Shown: piece after piece, positions 8,375-16,911 of the stretch
How positions within the stretch are numbered: the stretch's first letter is position 1
Layout: each line of letters starts with the position of its first letter
Source of the DNA: Phormidesmis priestleyi ULC007
Lineage (GTDB): Bacteria > Cyanobacteriota > Cyanobacteriia > Leptolyngbyales > Leptolyngbyaceae
NCBI RefSeq assembly: GCF_001895925.1
Contig: NZ_MPPI01000038.1
Span: 1-48,407 of the forward strand
Direction of reading: 5' to 3'
DNA length: 48,407 nucleotides
Notes under the pieces: generated by a model
Database searches by the model: none
Seen by the model: the letters and a program-made list of their open reading frames with translations, nothing else
Told to the model about the DNA's origin: nothing
Position numbers and translations under genes: made by a program

Positions 8375-9673
8375 TTAATTCACGCCTTTGGGATAGTTTT
8401 GTTCTGGGTTGACCAACCGCAGCAGTTTTTGTTTGACCTGAGCATCATGAACACTCCATTTCATCTTGGCGTAATCGCTGTTTTCGGTGAAGCCAGACAA
8501 AAAGCCCATCGGAATCTCAAACCCACCTGCCTGCAATCGTCCGCCGCCAAAAAATCGCCCTTGAGCATCTTGCCCAAAAGCTTCTTTGATAAACTCGTCG
8601 GGATCAAGGGTCAGTTTATTCGTTCTTAAAGAACCGACCACTACCTCTAGTTCCTCGTCTTCATCGTGGACGATGCCATAAACGACAGCAGTGTGAACGT
8701 TTTCCTCGGTGACTAAGAAATCAGCGGCTTGGGGGATCGCATCGCGATCGTCATAGCGCAAATAGCCAACTCCAGCGATCGAGAAGTTATTGTGCACGGT
8801 GCGATTTTTGAGCGATCGCTCGATCACATCCATCACCTGTTTTGAGCGAGACGATTGCAGCACCGCATTCAGCAACTGAGCGTCATAAAAGCGGCTCAAA
8901 TAAGCGGCTGCCAAAAAGTCTTCTTCTTGAGCCTGCATCAGGCGATTGGTATCCGACCTCAACCCATGCATCAGCGAGGTAGCACACTTGACGTGTTCAG
9001 TCAAATTATTATCGAGTTTTAGCAGCCCAGACTGAAGATATTGGGTCAAAATCGTGGCAGTTGCACGAGTGTGGGGACGGATATCAATAAATTCCGCCTT
9101 CATGTCGTCTTGCATACTGTGATGGTCAATAACAACAGCGATCGGCACACCAGCCTGCTGCATAGACGTAAACAGTTGGCTAGTGGTTCCCTGATTGTCG
9201 ATAAACACACAGCCTTTATAGAGCGACAAATCTTTGGTCTTGAGCGATTGCACCGTCCAGCGTTGCAGCGGCAACCCGGTTAGCTTGACCAGCGCAATAT
9301 TTTCTTGATGACTGAGCGTTCCCGCATAGACGATATCGCACTGAATCTCATATTTTTGGGCAATCAGCTTATAAGTCCACGCCGAAGACAGCGCATCGGG
9401 ATCAGGAAAGTCTTGCAAAATCACAACTTGACGATCGCCGCGATGACGCTCTAGAAGCTGCCGAAATGCGTCTATTTTTTGCTCTTGTTCGGGCGATCGA
9501 GCCGCATCGTAGGGAAAGCGACCCCGATGTTCACTGACGTATCCCCCACCATTTGCCACTTTTGCAGCAGGTTCAAGGGCGGAGTAGTCAACCGTCGAAC
9601 TCAAGCCAGACGGAGGATCTGGTTCCATTGTGATTAGCAAAGTATTAAGCGATGGACTCGAATCAGGTTGCAT
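8375..9673 (-). CDS. DHH-family phosphoesterase (NrnA-like)
   Basis: The protein has a DHH domain (FPDPDALSSAW, VIDHHSMQDD) followed by a DHHA1-type C-terminal domain with the glycine-rich FFGGGRLQAGGFEIP. This is the architecture of bacterial NrnA-like enzymes, which degrade short oligoribonucleotides and 3'-phosphoadenosine phosphate. The frame is open to 9853, but the first 60 residues do not look like part of the family. ATGs at 9673 and 9628 are better candidates and give about 432 and 417 residues. Which is used is not settled, and even these carry an N-terminal tail of some 40 residues before the domain. Minus strand, upstream of sixA, with a terminator between them. Confidence 0.85.
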   Translation of the reverse strand: MQPDSSPSLNTLLITMEPDPPSGLSSTVDYSALEPAAKVANGGGYVSEHRGRFPYDAARSPEQEQKIDAFRQLLERHRGDRQVVILQDFPDPDALSSAWTYKLIAQKYEIQCDIVYAGTLSHQENIALVKLTGLPLQRWTVQSLKTKDLSLYKGCVFIDNQGTTSQLFTSMQQAGVPIAVVIDHHSMQDDMKAEFIDIRPHTRATATILTQYLQSGLLKLDNNLTEHVKCATSLMHGLRSDTNRLMQAQEEDFLAAAYLSRFYDAQLLNAVLQSSRSKQVMDVIERSLKNRTVHNNFSIAGVGYLRYDDRDAIPQAADFLVTEENVHTAVVYGIVHDEDEELEVVVGSLRTNKLTLDPDEFIKEAFGQDAQGRFFGGGRLQAGGFEIPMGFLSGFTENSDYAKMKWSVHDAQVKQKLLRLVNPEQNYPKGVN

Positions 9674-9864
9674 AGTGGGTGGCACAGGGGAGAAAGCCAG
9701 GATGCTGCCCTGGTAGGGCATTTCTGCCAGTTTGTAAAGAACCGTTAACCGCTTGACGCGATCACTTCTTTGATCTTCGCAAAAAAACGCAAAAAACGGT
9801 GAAATTTGTTGACGGTTCTCCCCCAAGATTGACCAAGCTGGGATAACGTTCACAACTTAAGCAA

Positions 9865-9896
9865 AACCCCCACACCAAACAAGGTAAGAGGGGGTT
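9865..9896 (-). terminator. Terminator after the HNH gene
   Basis: On the minus strand AACCCCC (from 9896) pairs with GGGGGTT (to 9865), and the T-run TTTT follows. The stem overlaps the stop codon of the HNH gene, which is on the same strand. Confidence 0.6.
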
Positions 9897-10392
9897 AGAT
9901 ACCGATGACGTATTTACGCCATTCTTGGTTCACGCCATTTTTAACGTGTTTAGTGACTTCAAAGTAGAGACTGCTGTAGGGCTTGCGGGGCTGATATTGC
10001 AAAGGCATATTGGCCTCTTTGGGGGTGCGACTGCCTTTTTTGACGTTGCAGCGCACACAAGCAGTGACAATATTTTCCCAGGAATCACCGCCACCGCGCG
10101 ATCGCGGAATCACATGATCGAGCGTCAGATCATCCCCCGAATAGCCACAATATTGGCAAGAATGGCTGTCTCGATGCAGCAAATTCTTTCGAGTCAGGGG
10201 AATTTCTTTGTAGGGAACGCGGACATAGTGACGCAGCCGGATCACCGTTGGCAGCGGAAACCCTGAATAAACATATTTACCGTTATGTTCGACCTGCTCT
10301 GCTTTGCCCTTAATCAACAAAACGACCGCTCGTCGCCAACTGGTTATGTTGAGCGGTTCGTAGGAGGCATTAAGCACCAGAACCTTGCCCAT
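9895..10392 (-). CDS. HNH endonuclease
   Basis: The 165-residue protein ends in an HNH zinc-finger nuclease domain: CQYC at residues 79-82, LDHVIPRSRGG with D92-H93, SWENIVTACVRCN with N107 and the second zinc pair C112/C115. The N-terminal part (VLVLNASYEPLNITSWRRA) is typical of a stand-alone HNH family found in cyanobacteria and actinobacteria. It is usually encoded as a single host gene rather than in a homing element, and its job is unknown. It lies between the DHH gene and the replication module, all on the minus strand. Confidence 0.9.
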   Translation of the reverse strand: MGKVLVLNASYEPLNITSWRRAVVLLIKGKAEQVEHNGKYVYSGFPLPTVIRLRHYVRVPYKEIPLTRKNLLHRDSHSCQYCGYSGDDLTLDHVIPRSRGGGDSWENIVTACVRCNVKKGSRTPKEANMPLQYQPRKPYSSLYFEVTKHVKNGVNQEWRKYVIGI

Positions 10393-10487
10393 TGATGAAT
10401 TTATTGAGACATTATTAGCCCCGATGCTAACACATAAAATCTAGGGACGATATGTAGTGAGGAATTAGGAGATAGAGAGAGTGTTCG

Positions 10488-11570
10488 CTAGTGACATTTC
10501 AACTTTGCCGAGTTAATTTGAAACTGCACGCTCACAATCTTATTTTTACCAGGGAGTTCTTGAGCGCCCAAAATGTACCCTTCTTGCTTTAATTCTTCAA
10601 CGGTTCGCCAAAAAATTTGATTGTTTCGAGAGGAATTGCTGCCTAATAAATCTAAGTTCTTAAACAGATATTGCTTAGAAATTACAACATATTGACCCTC
10701 TTGAAGAATGTCCCATTTCATGCGACTTGCTAAGTAGATCAAGAGCTTTGTTTTGTAATCACTTTTAGCGTTGCTGCCTAACTTTTGAGTGATATCGATC
10801 GTGTTAGCAAATAAAACAGAATCTCCGGTGCGAGCAGGCCCATCAAAAAACTCTAGAGAAATCGTATAAGCGTCTGCTAATTCGTAGGTATAATCGGCAG
10901 CTTTGCTGAGATCAAAATCACGCGGCACGTGATCAATTTCGTAATCTTTGATCCGCAATACGCTCTTGATCATGACTTTAGCACCCATCGTTTGAGTCCC
11001 TTTTCTAAACGATTGGGCTAACACTAATTCAGTGCGGTGAAGCGAGACTAAATCGCAGTTAAGTTGCGATCGCAGCTTAGATGCAAATCCACCGTCTTTA
11101 GTGCGTGTATAGCCCAAAATTTCTAACAAATCGTTGGATCGAAAAGTGACGATCGCGCCGTTGCCCTGCTGTGCAGCCAGCTTGTAAAGATAAAGCACGA
11201 TCGACACCTGTCGGGGGTTGAGAAACGTCAGCAGTGCCGCAAACAAACGCTGAGTTTTGCGGTCTTGAATTTTCTCTAGCCCTTTGCTGATGCCTTTGTG
11301 GGCGCAAACGCTCCAATCTAACTTGGCATATTCGGCTTTGAGGTCTTCCCACTCTTCGGCAGAAAGATTTTCGAGCGGCACTCGACGAATCAGGGTGAGT
11401 TCGCTAGTCTCTCTAGGGTCTGCCTCAACGCGCACTTCTAGGTAGTAACCGTCTGCGTCAGAGCGCAAGATCGGGAGTTGCAAATCTGGGTTTTTGAGAG
11501 ATGCGGCAGCCCTGGGCAACACCATCAAAAGCTGCCCATCAACCGGGAACGTTGCCTCTAATTTTTTCAT
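10488..11570 (-). CDS. Putative winged-helix replication or regulatory protein
   Basis: The 360-residue protein is not assigned to a named family here. It has no signal peptide or membrane segment. The middle (RQVSIVLYLYKLAAQQGN, then FRSNDLLEILGYTRTKDGG) and the C-terminal part (VVISKQYLFKNLDLLG, then NNQIFWRTVEELKQEGYIL) both look like winged-helix units with a helix-turn-helix followed by a beta hairpin. Two such units in a row is the architecture of iteron-binding plasmid initiators such as the Rep_3 group. It is transcribed away from an iteron-like array and divergently from the CyRepA1 gene, which fits a role in initiating or controlling replication. Similarity to Rep_3 proteins is inference from layout. 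Confidence 0.55.
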   Translation of the reverse strand: MKKLEATFPVDGQLLMVLPRAAASLKNPDLQLPILRSDADGYYLEVRVEADPRETSELTLIRRVPLENLSAEEWEDLKAEYAKLDWSVCAHKGISKGLEKIQDRKTQRLFAALLTFLNPRQVSIVLYLYKLAAQQGNGAIVTFRSNDLLEILGYTRTKDGGFASKLRSQLNCDLVSLHRTELVLAQSFRKGTQTMGAKVMIKSVLRIKDYEIDHVPRDFDLSKAADYTYELADAYTISLEFFDGPARTGDSVLFANTIDITQKLGSNAKSDYKTKLLIYLASRMKWDILQEGQYVVISKQYLFKNLDLLGSNSSRNNQIFWRTVEELKQEGYILGAQELPGKNKIVSVQFQINSAKLKCH

Positions 11571-11739
11571 CGATCGGAGATAAAGGGACGGTAGCGCATG
11601 AGGGTCGTGGCTAATGGCTAACCGTTCATATCCTGCATTAAGGTTTCGATTTTGTCCAGAAGTTGGACGCTATATCTAGCGGTCTAATTCTGAGAAACTT
11701 TATTCTAACTCTGCATATAGATAGTACTTTCGATCTGAT

Positions 11740-12045
11740 TCTATAACGCCCACGTATGTTTTTCGCCTATAGACCTGTAACTTCAGCGTCTATTTTTCGC
11801 CTACAACTTTAGCGTAGAAACATCTGTCGTCTTTGTGATGATAGCGTCTCATTTGCAGAGTTCCTCTAAGAGTCATCTTGTCAAATCCGACTCTTTGCTA
11901 CCAAGCATTCCATCCCTTGTCCTGTAACTTTAGCGTCGAGTTCTGACCTGTTACTTCGGCGTAGGAAAGGCAGTCGATCCCATCACTCCCGCGTCTGATT
12001 TTAGCCTACAACTCCTGCGTAAAATTGACCTGTAACTTGCGCGTA
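11740..12045 (+). repeat. Array of nine 17-bp iteron-like repeats
   Basis: Copies close to CCTGTAACTTTAGCGTC start at 11740, 11774, 11800, 11832, 11921, 11947, 11979, 12005 and 12029, all on the same strand. The clearest are 11774, 11800, 11921, 11947, 12005 and 12029; 11740, 11832 and 11979 are degenerate. Start-to-start distances are 34, 26, 32, 89, 26, 32, 26 and 24. Two further half-matches, CCTACCACTC, begin at 12169 and 12192. The region between the divergent genes (11571-12274) holds no ORF. It has the appearance of an initiator-binding region of a plasmid-type origin. Repeats are too divergent and too irregularly spaced for CRISPR. Confidence 0.8.
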
Positions 12046-12101
12046 TGCAGAACGGTTGCCCCTTGAGTTGTCAAATTTTCGGTGTTAATCTCTCATTCAC
12101 A

Positions 12102-12132
12102 CCACGGAAGTTCCTAGAACTACTATCCGTGG
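12102..12132. repeat. Nested inverted repeat next to the iterons
   Basis: The outer arms are CCACGGA (12102-12108) and TCCGTGG (12126-12132). The inner arms are GTTC (12110-12113) and GAAC (12117-12120). It lies between the iterons and the CyRepA1 gene. It could be a protein-binding site (operator) or an origin structure. Confidence 0.55.
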
Positions 12133-12217
12133 CGTAATGACCAATCTTGCTTCCTAGAGGCAGTCTGACCTACCACTCAGATTGACTGTGACCTACCACT
12201 CGCAGAAGTCTAGACAA

Positions 12218-12311
12218 GCAAAACCCCTCTAGCGTCCCTACCACAGTCTGCTAAAGGGGTCTGAATGCAACCTTGTGATCCCAACATTTTGCTGGGAACC
12301 GATTCTTATGC
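12218..12311 (-). ncRNA. Predicted antisense RNA over the CyRepA1 start
   Basis: On the minus strand a -10 box TACAAT lies at 12323-12318, with only a weak -35 match (TAGCAT) 17 bases upstream. A transcript starting near 12311 would contain a small hairpin (12297-12279) and end at a strong GC stem (12260-12223) followed by TTTTGCTT. The predicted RNA is about 90 nt with two hairpins, antisense to the leader and start region of the CyRepA1 gene. Small antisense RNAs of this kind control copy number in many plasmids, and one has been described for the replication gene of the Synechocystis plasmid pSYSA. No expression evidence here. Confidence 0.45.
12223..12260 (-). terminator. Terminator hairpin reading on the minus strand
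   Basis: ACCCCTCTAGC (12223-12233) pairs with GCTAAAGGGGT (12250-12260) with one wobble. On the minus strand the stem is followed by TTTTGCTT, a rho-independent terminator layout. No protein gene lies upstream on that strand, which is the main reason to suspect a small antisense RNA. Confidence 0.6.
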
Positions 12312-15300
12312 TGATAAATTGTACCAGTTGTGACGGCTCAATGCTAGAGTCGTCTTCATTTTGGCAACCCCTAAATTCATCTTTGCGCCCGTCTAGTCTG
12401 GCTTTTGAGCACGAGCAAGAATGGCTAGAAAGTGGAGTCGATCGCGACATCATTCGCCTCAACGTGCAGACGCTGTGCGACACGGCGATCGACCCGTTTA
12501 CCCACGAAGTTTCCTATCCGATCGCCGAGCATTTGCACTGGAGCGTGACGCGCTTTGGGCAGGAGGCACGGGCAAATGTGCGAGGCTGGTGGGTGAGCGG
12601 CATTGACCCGTTTAGCGACTGGCAGCGCATGGAGTGGGGACGGTTTAAGCCAGATGCTGATACGCCTGTGTTCGATCGAGCAAATCGCAAGCCTGCAAAA
12701 TATCTCAGCCCCAGTTTAGGCAAGGGATCTAGCCGCCTGGTGCTGTTAGATGTACCTGAGTCGGTTTGGCAGCAAGTTGCCGATCGCTACCAGGTCGCAA
12801 TGCCGACAGAACTTGAGGACAAATCATCTTTTTGGCAGTGGGTTTGGCAAAATAATCTGCCGCTCATTTTGACGGAAGGTGAGAAAAAAGCTGGGTGTCT
12901 GTTGAGTTTGGGATATGTGGCGATCGCGCTTCCTGGCATTTTTAGCGGCTATCGCAGAGACACTCGGCAACTCATTGCAGAGTTGGCGCACTTTGCGACA
13001 GAAGGACGATCGGTGCATATTTGCTTTGACTTTGAGACGAAGCCGAAAACGATTCAAAACATTTTGCTGGCAACGTCTCGGCTGGGGCAATTGCTGACTC
13101 GTGCTGGGTGTGAAGTCAAAATCATTGCGCTACCGGGGCCACAAAAAGGGGTGGATGATTTCGTCGTCGCCTGTGGACGGGAGGCATTTGCAGAAGTCCA
13201 TGAGTCAGCTATCACCCTGGAGTTTTGGCAAGCATCTCGGCTGTGGTCGTTGACTTATACACCGACGGTTGCACTCAATCAACCCTATTTAGGAGATTTA
13301 GCTTACCCAACATCTGGTTTAGTCGGAGTCAAAAGTCCGAAAGGGACGGGCAAAACAACTGCACTACAAAACTTGATTAAAGCAGCCCGATCGCAGGGTC
13401 GAAGAGTCTTAGTAATCACGCACCGAATTCAACTGGGTAAAGCGATTTGCAACAGCTTAAACCTGGATTGGATCGAAGACGTTCAAGAGTCTGAAACTCA
13501 AGGAATGTATGGCTACGGCTTGTGTATTGACTCGCTGCACTCAGGCTCAAAAGCGCGATTTAACCCCGAAGATTGGGAGGGCGCGATCGTCATTCTCGAT
13601 GAGGTGGAACAAGTGCTTTGGCATGCGCTCAATAGCTCGACGTGCTATCACCAACGAGTCAGAATTTTAGAAACGTTGAGAGAATTGGTGCAAATCGTTC
13701 TCTCAACTCAAGGACTGCTGATCGCTCAAGATGCCGACTTGTCGGATGTCAGTTTAGATTATTTAAAAGGACTGGCAGAATTTCCGATCGCGCCCTGGCT
13801 GGTCACCAACCAATGGAAGCCCGAAACAGGTTGGGATGTGTCACTCTACGACACCAAAAATCCTGCGCCGCTCGTTGCCCGAATGGAAGAGGTGATCGAA
13901 ACCGGAGCCGTTTTTGTCTGTGTCGATTCTCAAAAAGTTAAGGGTAAATGGAGTTCTAAAAACTTAGAGACTTATTTAAAGTCGCGCTTCCCCGATAAGC
14001 GCATTCTCAGAATCGATAGTGAAAGTGTTGCTGATCCAGAACATCCTGCGTTTCGTGTCGTCGATCGGCTGAATCAAATTATTCCTGACTATGACATTGT
14101 GCTGTCAACGCCCACGATCGGAACGGGAGTCTCGATCGACGTTCGCGGACACTTTAAAGCCGTGTTTGGCATCTTTCAAGGTGTCACTCCCGATTCAGAA
14201 TCGCGTCAGGCATTGGCACGAGTGCGCGAATCGGTGCCTCGATTTGTGTGGGGCGCGCACTTCAGCCCAGTCAAAATTGGCAACGGAAGCTGCAACTATC
14301 GAGACGTGGCGCGATCGATGACCAAAACCGTTAAATACAACATTTCTCTATTAAAAGAAGTCGATTTTGACTTGGATGAGCAGAGTGACCCGATCGCGCT
14401 TCGCACCTGGGCAAAAATGGCGGCACGGGTCAATGCGTCTCTCTGGAGCTATCGCAAAGAACTCCGCAACGGCTTATTTATGGAAGGTCATCAAGTGACG
14501 ATCGTCACGGACGATGCAACCAAGATTTTTACACAAACTCCGGTCACTGAAGAAATGCTTTATTTACTAAAAAATGGTTCGATGAAAGTCCCTGGATTTG
14601 AGTTTTTAGACTGGCGACACAACGCACAAACCACTGAGCGAGTCGTGCAAGCGGTCACAAAAATTAGAACTCAAAATCAAAAAGCAGAAGCGATCGCGAT
14701 CTCAACCTCTGCTGAATTGAGTTCCGCAGAATATGACGAACTCAAAGATCATTCATCACAAACCACACGCAAACGTAACAGCAAACGCAAACACGAACTG
14801 CAACGCCGCTATTCGGTTGAAATTACGCCAGAAGTAAAACTTAAAGATGATGAAGGCTGGTATGCTCAACTCCGCCTCCATTATTATTTGACTCACGATC
14901 CTGAGTTTGTGCAACTGCATGATATGCAAGAGCTTCAAGGACATTTGGATCGAGGCAATGGTAAAGTTGCGGTTCAAGATTTGTGCTTGCTGACCGCTCA
15001 AGTGGAAGCCTTACGATCGCTCAAACTCCTCGATATGTTCAAGCTTGACGAAAAGATTCGAGCCACTGACCCAGAAGTGCAGCATATTGTCTCATTTGCG
15101 ATGCAATATAAGGACGACATCAAAACCTTATTTAACGTCACGATCACTGAGAAATTGGCACCGATGGCGATCGTACAAGCCCTACTCGGCAAAATTGGCA
15201 TCAAGCTCACCTGCACCGGACGCGATCAAGCTCCAGACGGGCGACGAGGCGGAGTTCGGGTTTATCGATATCATCCCCCGATCGACGATCGAGACACTAT

Positions 15301-15409
15301 CTTTGACGAGTGGAAAAAGCGCGATTTAGCCACATTGCAAACCTTGATGGAAGTGACTGGATGCAGCTCATTCTCTGACATGGATGATTGGATGCAAATG
15401 TCTGCTTAA
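12275..15409 (+). CDS. CyRepA1-type plasmid replication protein (primase-helicase)
   Basis: The protein has up to 1044 residues and the layout of the cyanobacterial CyRepA1 replication family. Near residues 195-255 is a TOPRIM-like DUF3854 region, with LILTEGEKKAGC (E201, E203, K204) and CFDFETKP (D252, E254). A helicase domain follows, with Walker A SPKGTGKTT (K360), Walker B VILDEVEQ (D442, E443) and an arginine-rich motif VI SRQALARVRE (643-652). Such proteins prime and unwind plasmid DNA. GTG 12275, ATG 12308 and ATG 12341 are all possible starts; 12308 follows a weak GGGA. It diverges from the 360-aa gene across the iteron-like array. All main motifs are intact, so it is probably functional. 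Finding it among chromosomal genes is unusual. Confidence 0.85.
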   Translation: MIPTFCWEPILMLINCTSCDGSMLESSSFWQPLNSSLRPSSLAFEHEQEWLESGVDRDIIRLNVQTLCDTAIDPFTHEVSYPIAEHLHWSVTRFGQEARANVRGWWVSGIDPFSDWQRMEWGRFKPDADTPVFDRANRKPAKYLSPSLGKGSSRLVLLDVPESVWQQVADRYQVAMPTELEDKSSFWQWVWQNNLPLILTEGEKKAGCLLSLGYVAIALPGIFSGYRRDTRQLIAELAHFATEGRSVHICFDFETKPKTIQNILLATSRLGQLLTRAGCEVKIIALPGPQKGVDDFVVACGREAFAEVHESAITLEFWQASRLWSLTYTPTVALNQPYLGDLAYPTSGLVGVKSPKGTGKTTALQNLIKAARSQGRRVLVITHRIQLGKAICNSLNLDWIEDVQESETQGMYGYGLCIDSLHSGSKARFNPEDWEGAIVILDEVEQVLWHALNSSTCYHQRVRILETLRELVQIVLSTQGLLIAQDADLSDVSLDYLKGLAEFPIAPWLVTNQWKPETGWDVSLYDTKNPAPLVARMEEVIETGAVFVCVDSQKVKGKWSSKNLETYLKSRFPDKRILRIDSESVADPEHPAFRVVDRLNQIIPDYDIVLSTPTIGTGVSIDVRGHFKAVFGIFQGVTPDSESRQALARVRESVPRFVWGAHFSPVKIGNGSCNYRDVARSMTKTVKYNISLLKEVDFDLDEQSDPIALRTWAKMAARVNASLWSYRKELRNGLFMEGHQVTIVTDDATKIFTQTPVTEEMLYLLKNGSMKVPGFEFLDWRHNAQTTERVVQAVTKIRTQNQKAEAIAISTSAELSSAEYDELKDHSSQTTRKRNSKRKHELQRRYSVEITPEVKLKDDEGWYAQLRLHYYLTHDPEFVQLHDMQELQGHLDRGNGKVAVQDLCLLTAQVEALRSLKLLDMFKLDEKIRATDPEVQHIVSFAMQYKDDIKTLFNVTITEKLAPMAIVQALLGKIGIKLTCTGRDQAPDGRRGGVRVYRYHPPIDDRDTIFDEWKKRDLATLQTLMEVTGCSSFSDMDDWMQMSA

Positions 15410-15493
15410 AAACCAAAAAACCTGAAATTAGAGAGAGGATAGAGTGCTGACATCCCCGCTATTCTAAAGTTAGTTACTAAAGGATAAGCATCT

Positions 15494-16279
15494 ATGCAGC
15501 ACTCCGATCGCTCTCCTCAATCAGTTTCTAGTCACCAAGTTGCGACGATCGCGGCGATTTTGGGCGCGATCGTGGTGAACGCACTCTCTAATTTTTTTCC
15601 GCTCAACGGGCTGAGTATTGGCGAAATTTCAAACACGCTTTTTGGTGGAGTTTTGGTGACTCCTGCCAATTATGCATTCGCGATTTGGGGCGTAATTTAT
15701 TTAGGGCTGATTGCCTTCGGAATCTATCAAGTCGCACCTGCCCAACGAAATAATCCTCGGCTTCAAGAAGTGCGATCGCCGATCATCGCCGCGTCTCTAC
15801 TTCAAATCCTGTGGGTGTTTGCCTTTCAAGGACGACTCTTTTGGCTCTCGGTCGTTGTAATGATTGGCATTTTGTTATCTCTAGTGTCAGCATTCTTGCA
15901 ACTTAGAACAGAAGACGATCGCCTTTCTCGTACAGAAAAATGGCTGATTCAAATTCCGATCAGCGTTTATTTTGGTTGGATCACCGTCGCAACAGTTGTC
16001 AATGTTGCATCAGCTTTGTATAATTCTGGCTGGAATGGTGGCGGGATTTCTCCAGCAATTTGGACGGTGGTTTTGTCAGCAATCAGTGCAGCGATCGCGG
16101 CAGCAATTACGATTCGATATCGCGATGTTGCATTTCCGGCTGTGATTATTTGGGCATTGGTGGCGATCGCCATTCGTCAAGCGAGTCAATCTGCAATTCT
16201 GATCACCGCGATCGGACTCGCGATCGGGCTAGGCCTATTAATTTTATGGGTGCAGTTTAGACCTAGAAAGGCTACTTAG
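15494..16279 (+). CDS. TspO-like, tryptophan-rich membrane protein
   Basis: The 261-residue protein has about seven or eight hydrophobic segments covering most of its length. A region with NYAFAIWGVIYLGLIAF and later FGWITVATVVNV and WNGGG resembles the tryptophan-rich sensory (TspO/MBR-related) proteins, in which aromatic residues line a tetrapyrrole or ligand pocket. It is longer than the classic 160-residue five-helix TspO, and belongs to the larger relatives common in cyanobacteria. The ATG at 15494 follows AAAGGA at a normal distance. No operon partner is evident; the ligand is unknown. Confidence 0.7.
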   Translation: MQHSDRSPQSVSSHQVATIAAILGAIVVNALSNFFPLNGLSIGEISNTLFGGVLVTPANYAFAIWGVIYLGLIAFGIYQVAPAQRNNPRLQEVRSPIIAASLLQILWVFAFQGRLFWLSVVVMIGILLSLVSAFLQLRTEDDRLSRTEKWLIQIPISVYFGWITVATVVNVASALYNSGWNGGGISPAIWTVVLSAISAAIAAAITIRYRDVAFPAVIIWALVAIAIRQASQSAILITAIGLAIGLGLLILWVQFRPRKAT

Positions 16280-16368
16280 TCTGATTTTCAAAAGCAGCAA
16301 AGCCCATCAGTTTTCGCTAATATTGATTTAAACAACGCTCAACAGATATTAAGTTTAGGCTCGTGAAA

Positions 16369-16911
16369 ATGTCTTCTGATTCAGATCCTCTTCCTCAACT
16401 GACTCATACTCCCAGATTGCAGAAAGTGCTCGATCGACTCACCACTAGCATAGAGCGAGACGCTTTAGTCCAGCAAACGACGAATCAACTTCGCAATGCC
16501 CTTGAAGTCGATCGGGTGGTTTTATACTATTTCTATCGGCATTGGAAAGGGCAAGTCACGTTTGAATCATTGAGTTCTCCAGAACTCTCTATCTATGGCT
16601 CAACCGGGCCCGATCAGTGCTTTAACGGTGACTATGCTCAGATGTATTTAGAAGGACGAGTTCGAGCCATCCCAGACATTGAAACCGAACCGATCGCGCC
16701 CTGTCACCGCGATTTTCTTCGCAACATGCAGGTACGCGCTAATTTAGTCGTCCCAATTTTGACCTCTAATGACTTGTGGGGGCTGCTCGTCGCGCACCAT
16801 CAATCAATTCACCCTTGGTCGCACCAAGACATTGAGCAGATGCAATCAGGGGCAAAAACCTTAGCAACGGCTCCCTCGATTCAAGAAAGCAACGGCTCCA
16901 TCCCAGATTAG
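16369..16911 (+). CDS. Single-GAF protein, cyanobacteriochrome-like
   Basis: The protein has 180 residues counted from the ATG at 16369 (a GTG sits two codons earlier). It is essentially one GAF domain: DALVQQTTNQLRNALEVDRVVLYYF, then IAPCHRDFLRNMQVRANLVVPIL and LWGLLVAHH. The CH pair (about C112-H113) sits where bilin-binding GAF domains of the cyanobacteriochrome group have the chromophore cysteine, so it may carry a linear tetrapyrrole. However, many GAF domains without chromophore keep a similar sequence. No output domain is attached. Its stop overlaps the stop of the convergent MBL gene (TTAG, 16908-16911). Confidence 0.75.
   Translation: MSSDSDPLPQLTHTPRLQKVLDRLTTSIERDALVQQTTNQLRNALEVDRVVLYYFYRHWKGQVTFESLSSPELSIYGSTGPDQCFNGDYAQMYLEGRVRAIPDIETEPIAPCHRDFLRNMQVRANLVVPILTSNDLWGLLVAHHQSIHPWSHQDIEQMQSGAKTLATAPSIQESNGSIPD

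Noticed and set aside
11740-12208. CRISPR array
   Set aside because: The repeats are only 17 bp, differ from each other, have spacings from 24 to 89 bases, and no cas gene is near. Iterons fit better.
10440-15450. Direct repeats (att-like) flanking the replication module
   Set aside because: GGAATTAGGAGATAGAGAGAG-type and GAAATTAGAGAGAGG-type purine runs near 10460 and 15424 are similar only in composition, too weak to call attachment sites.
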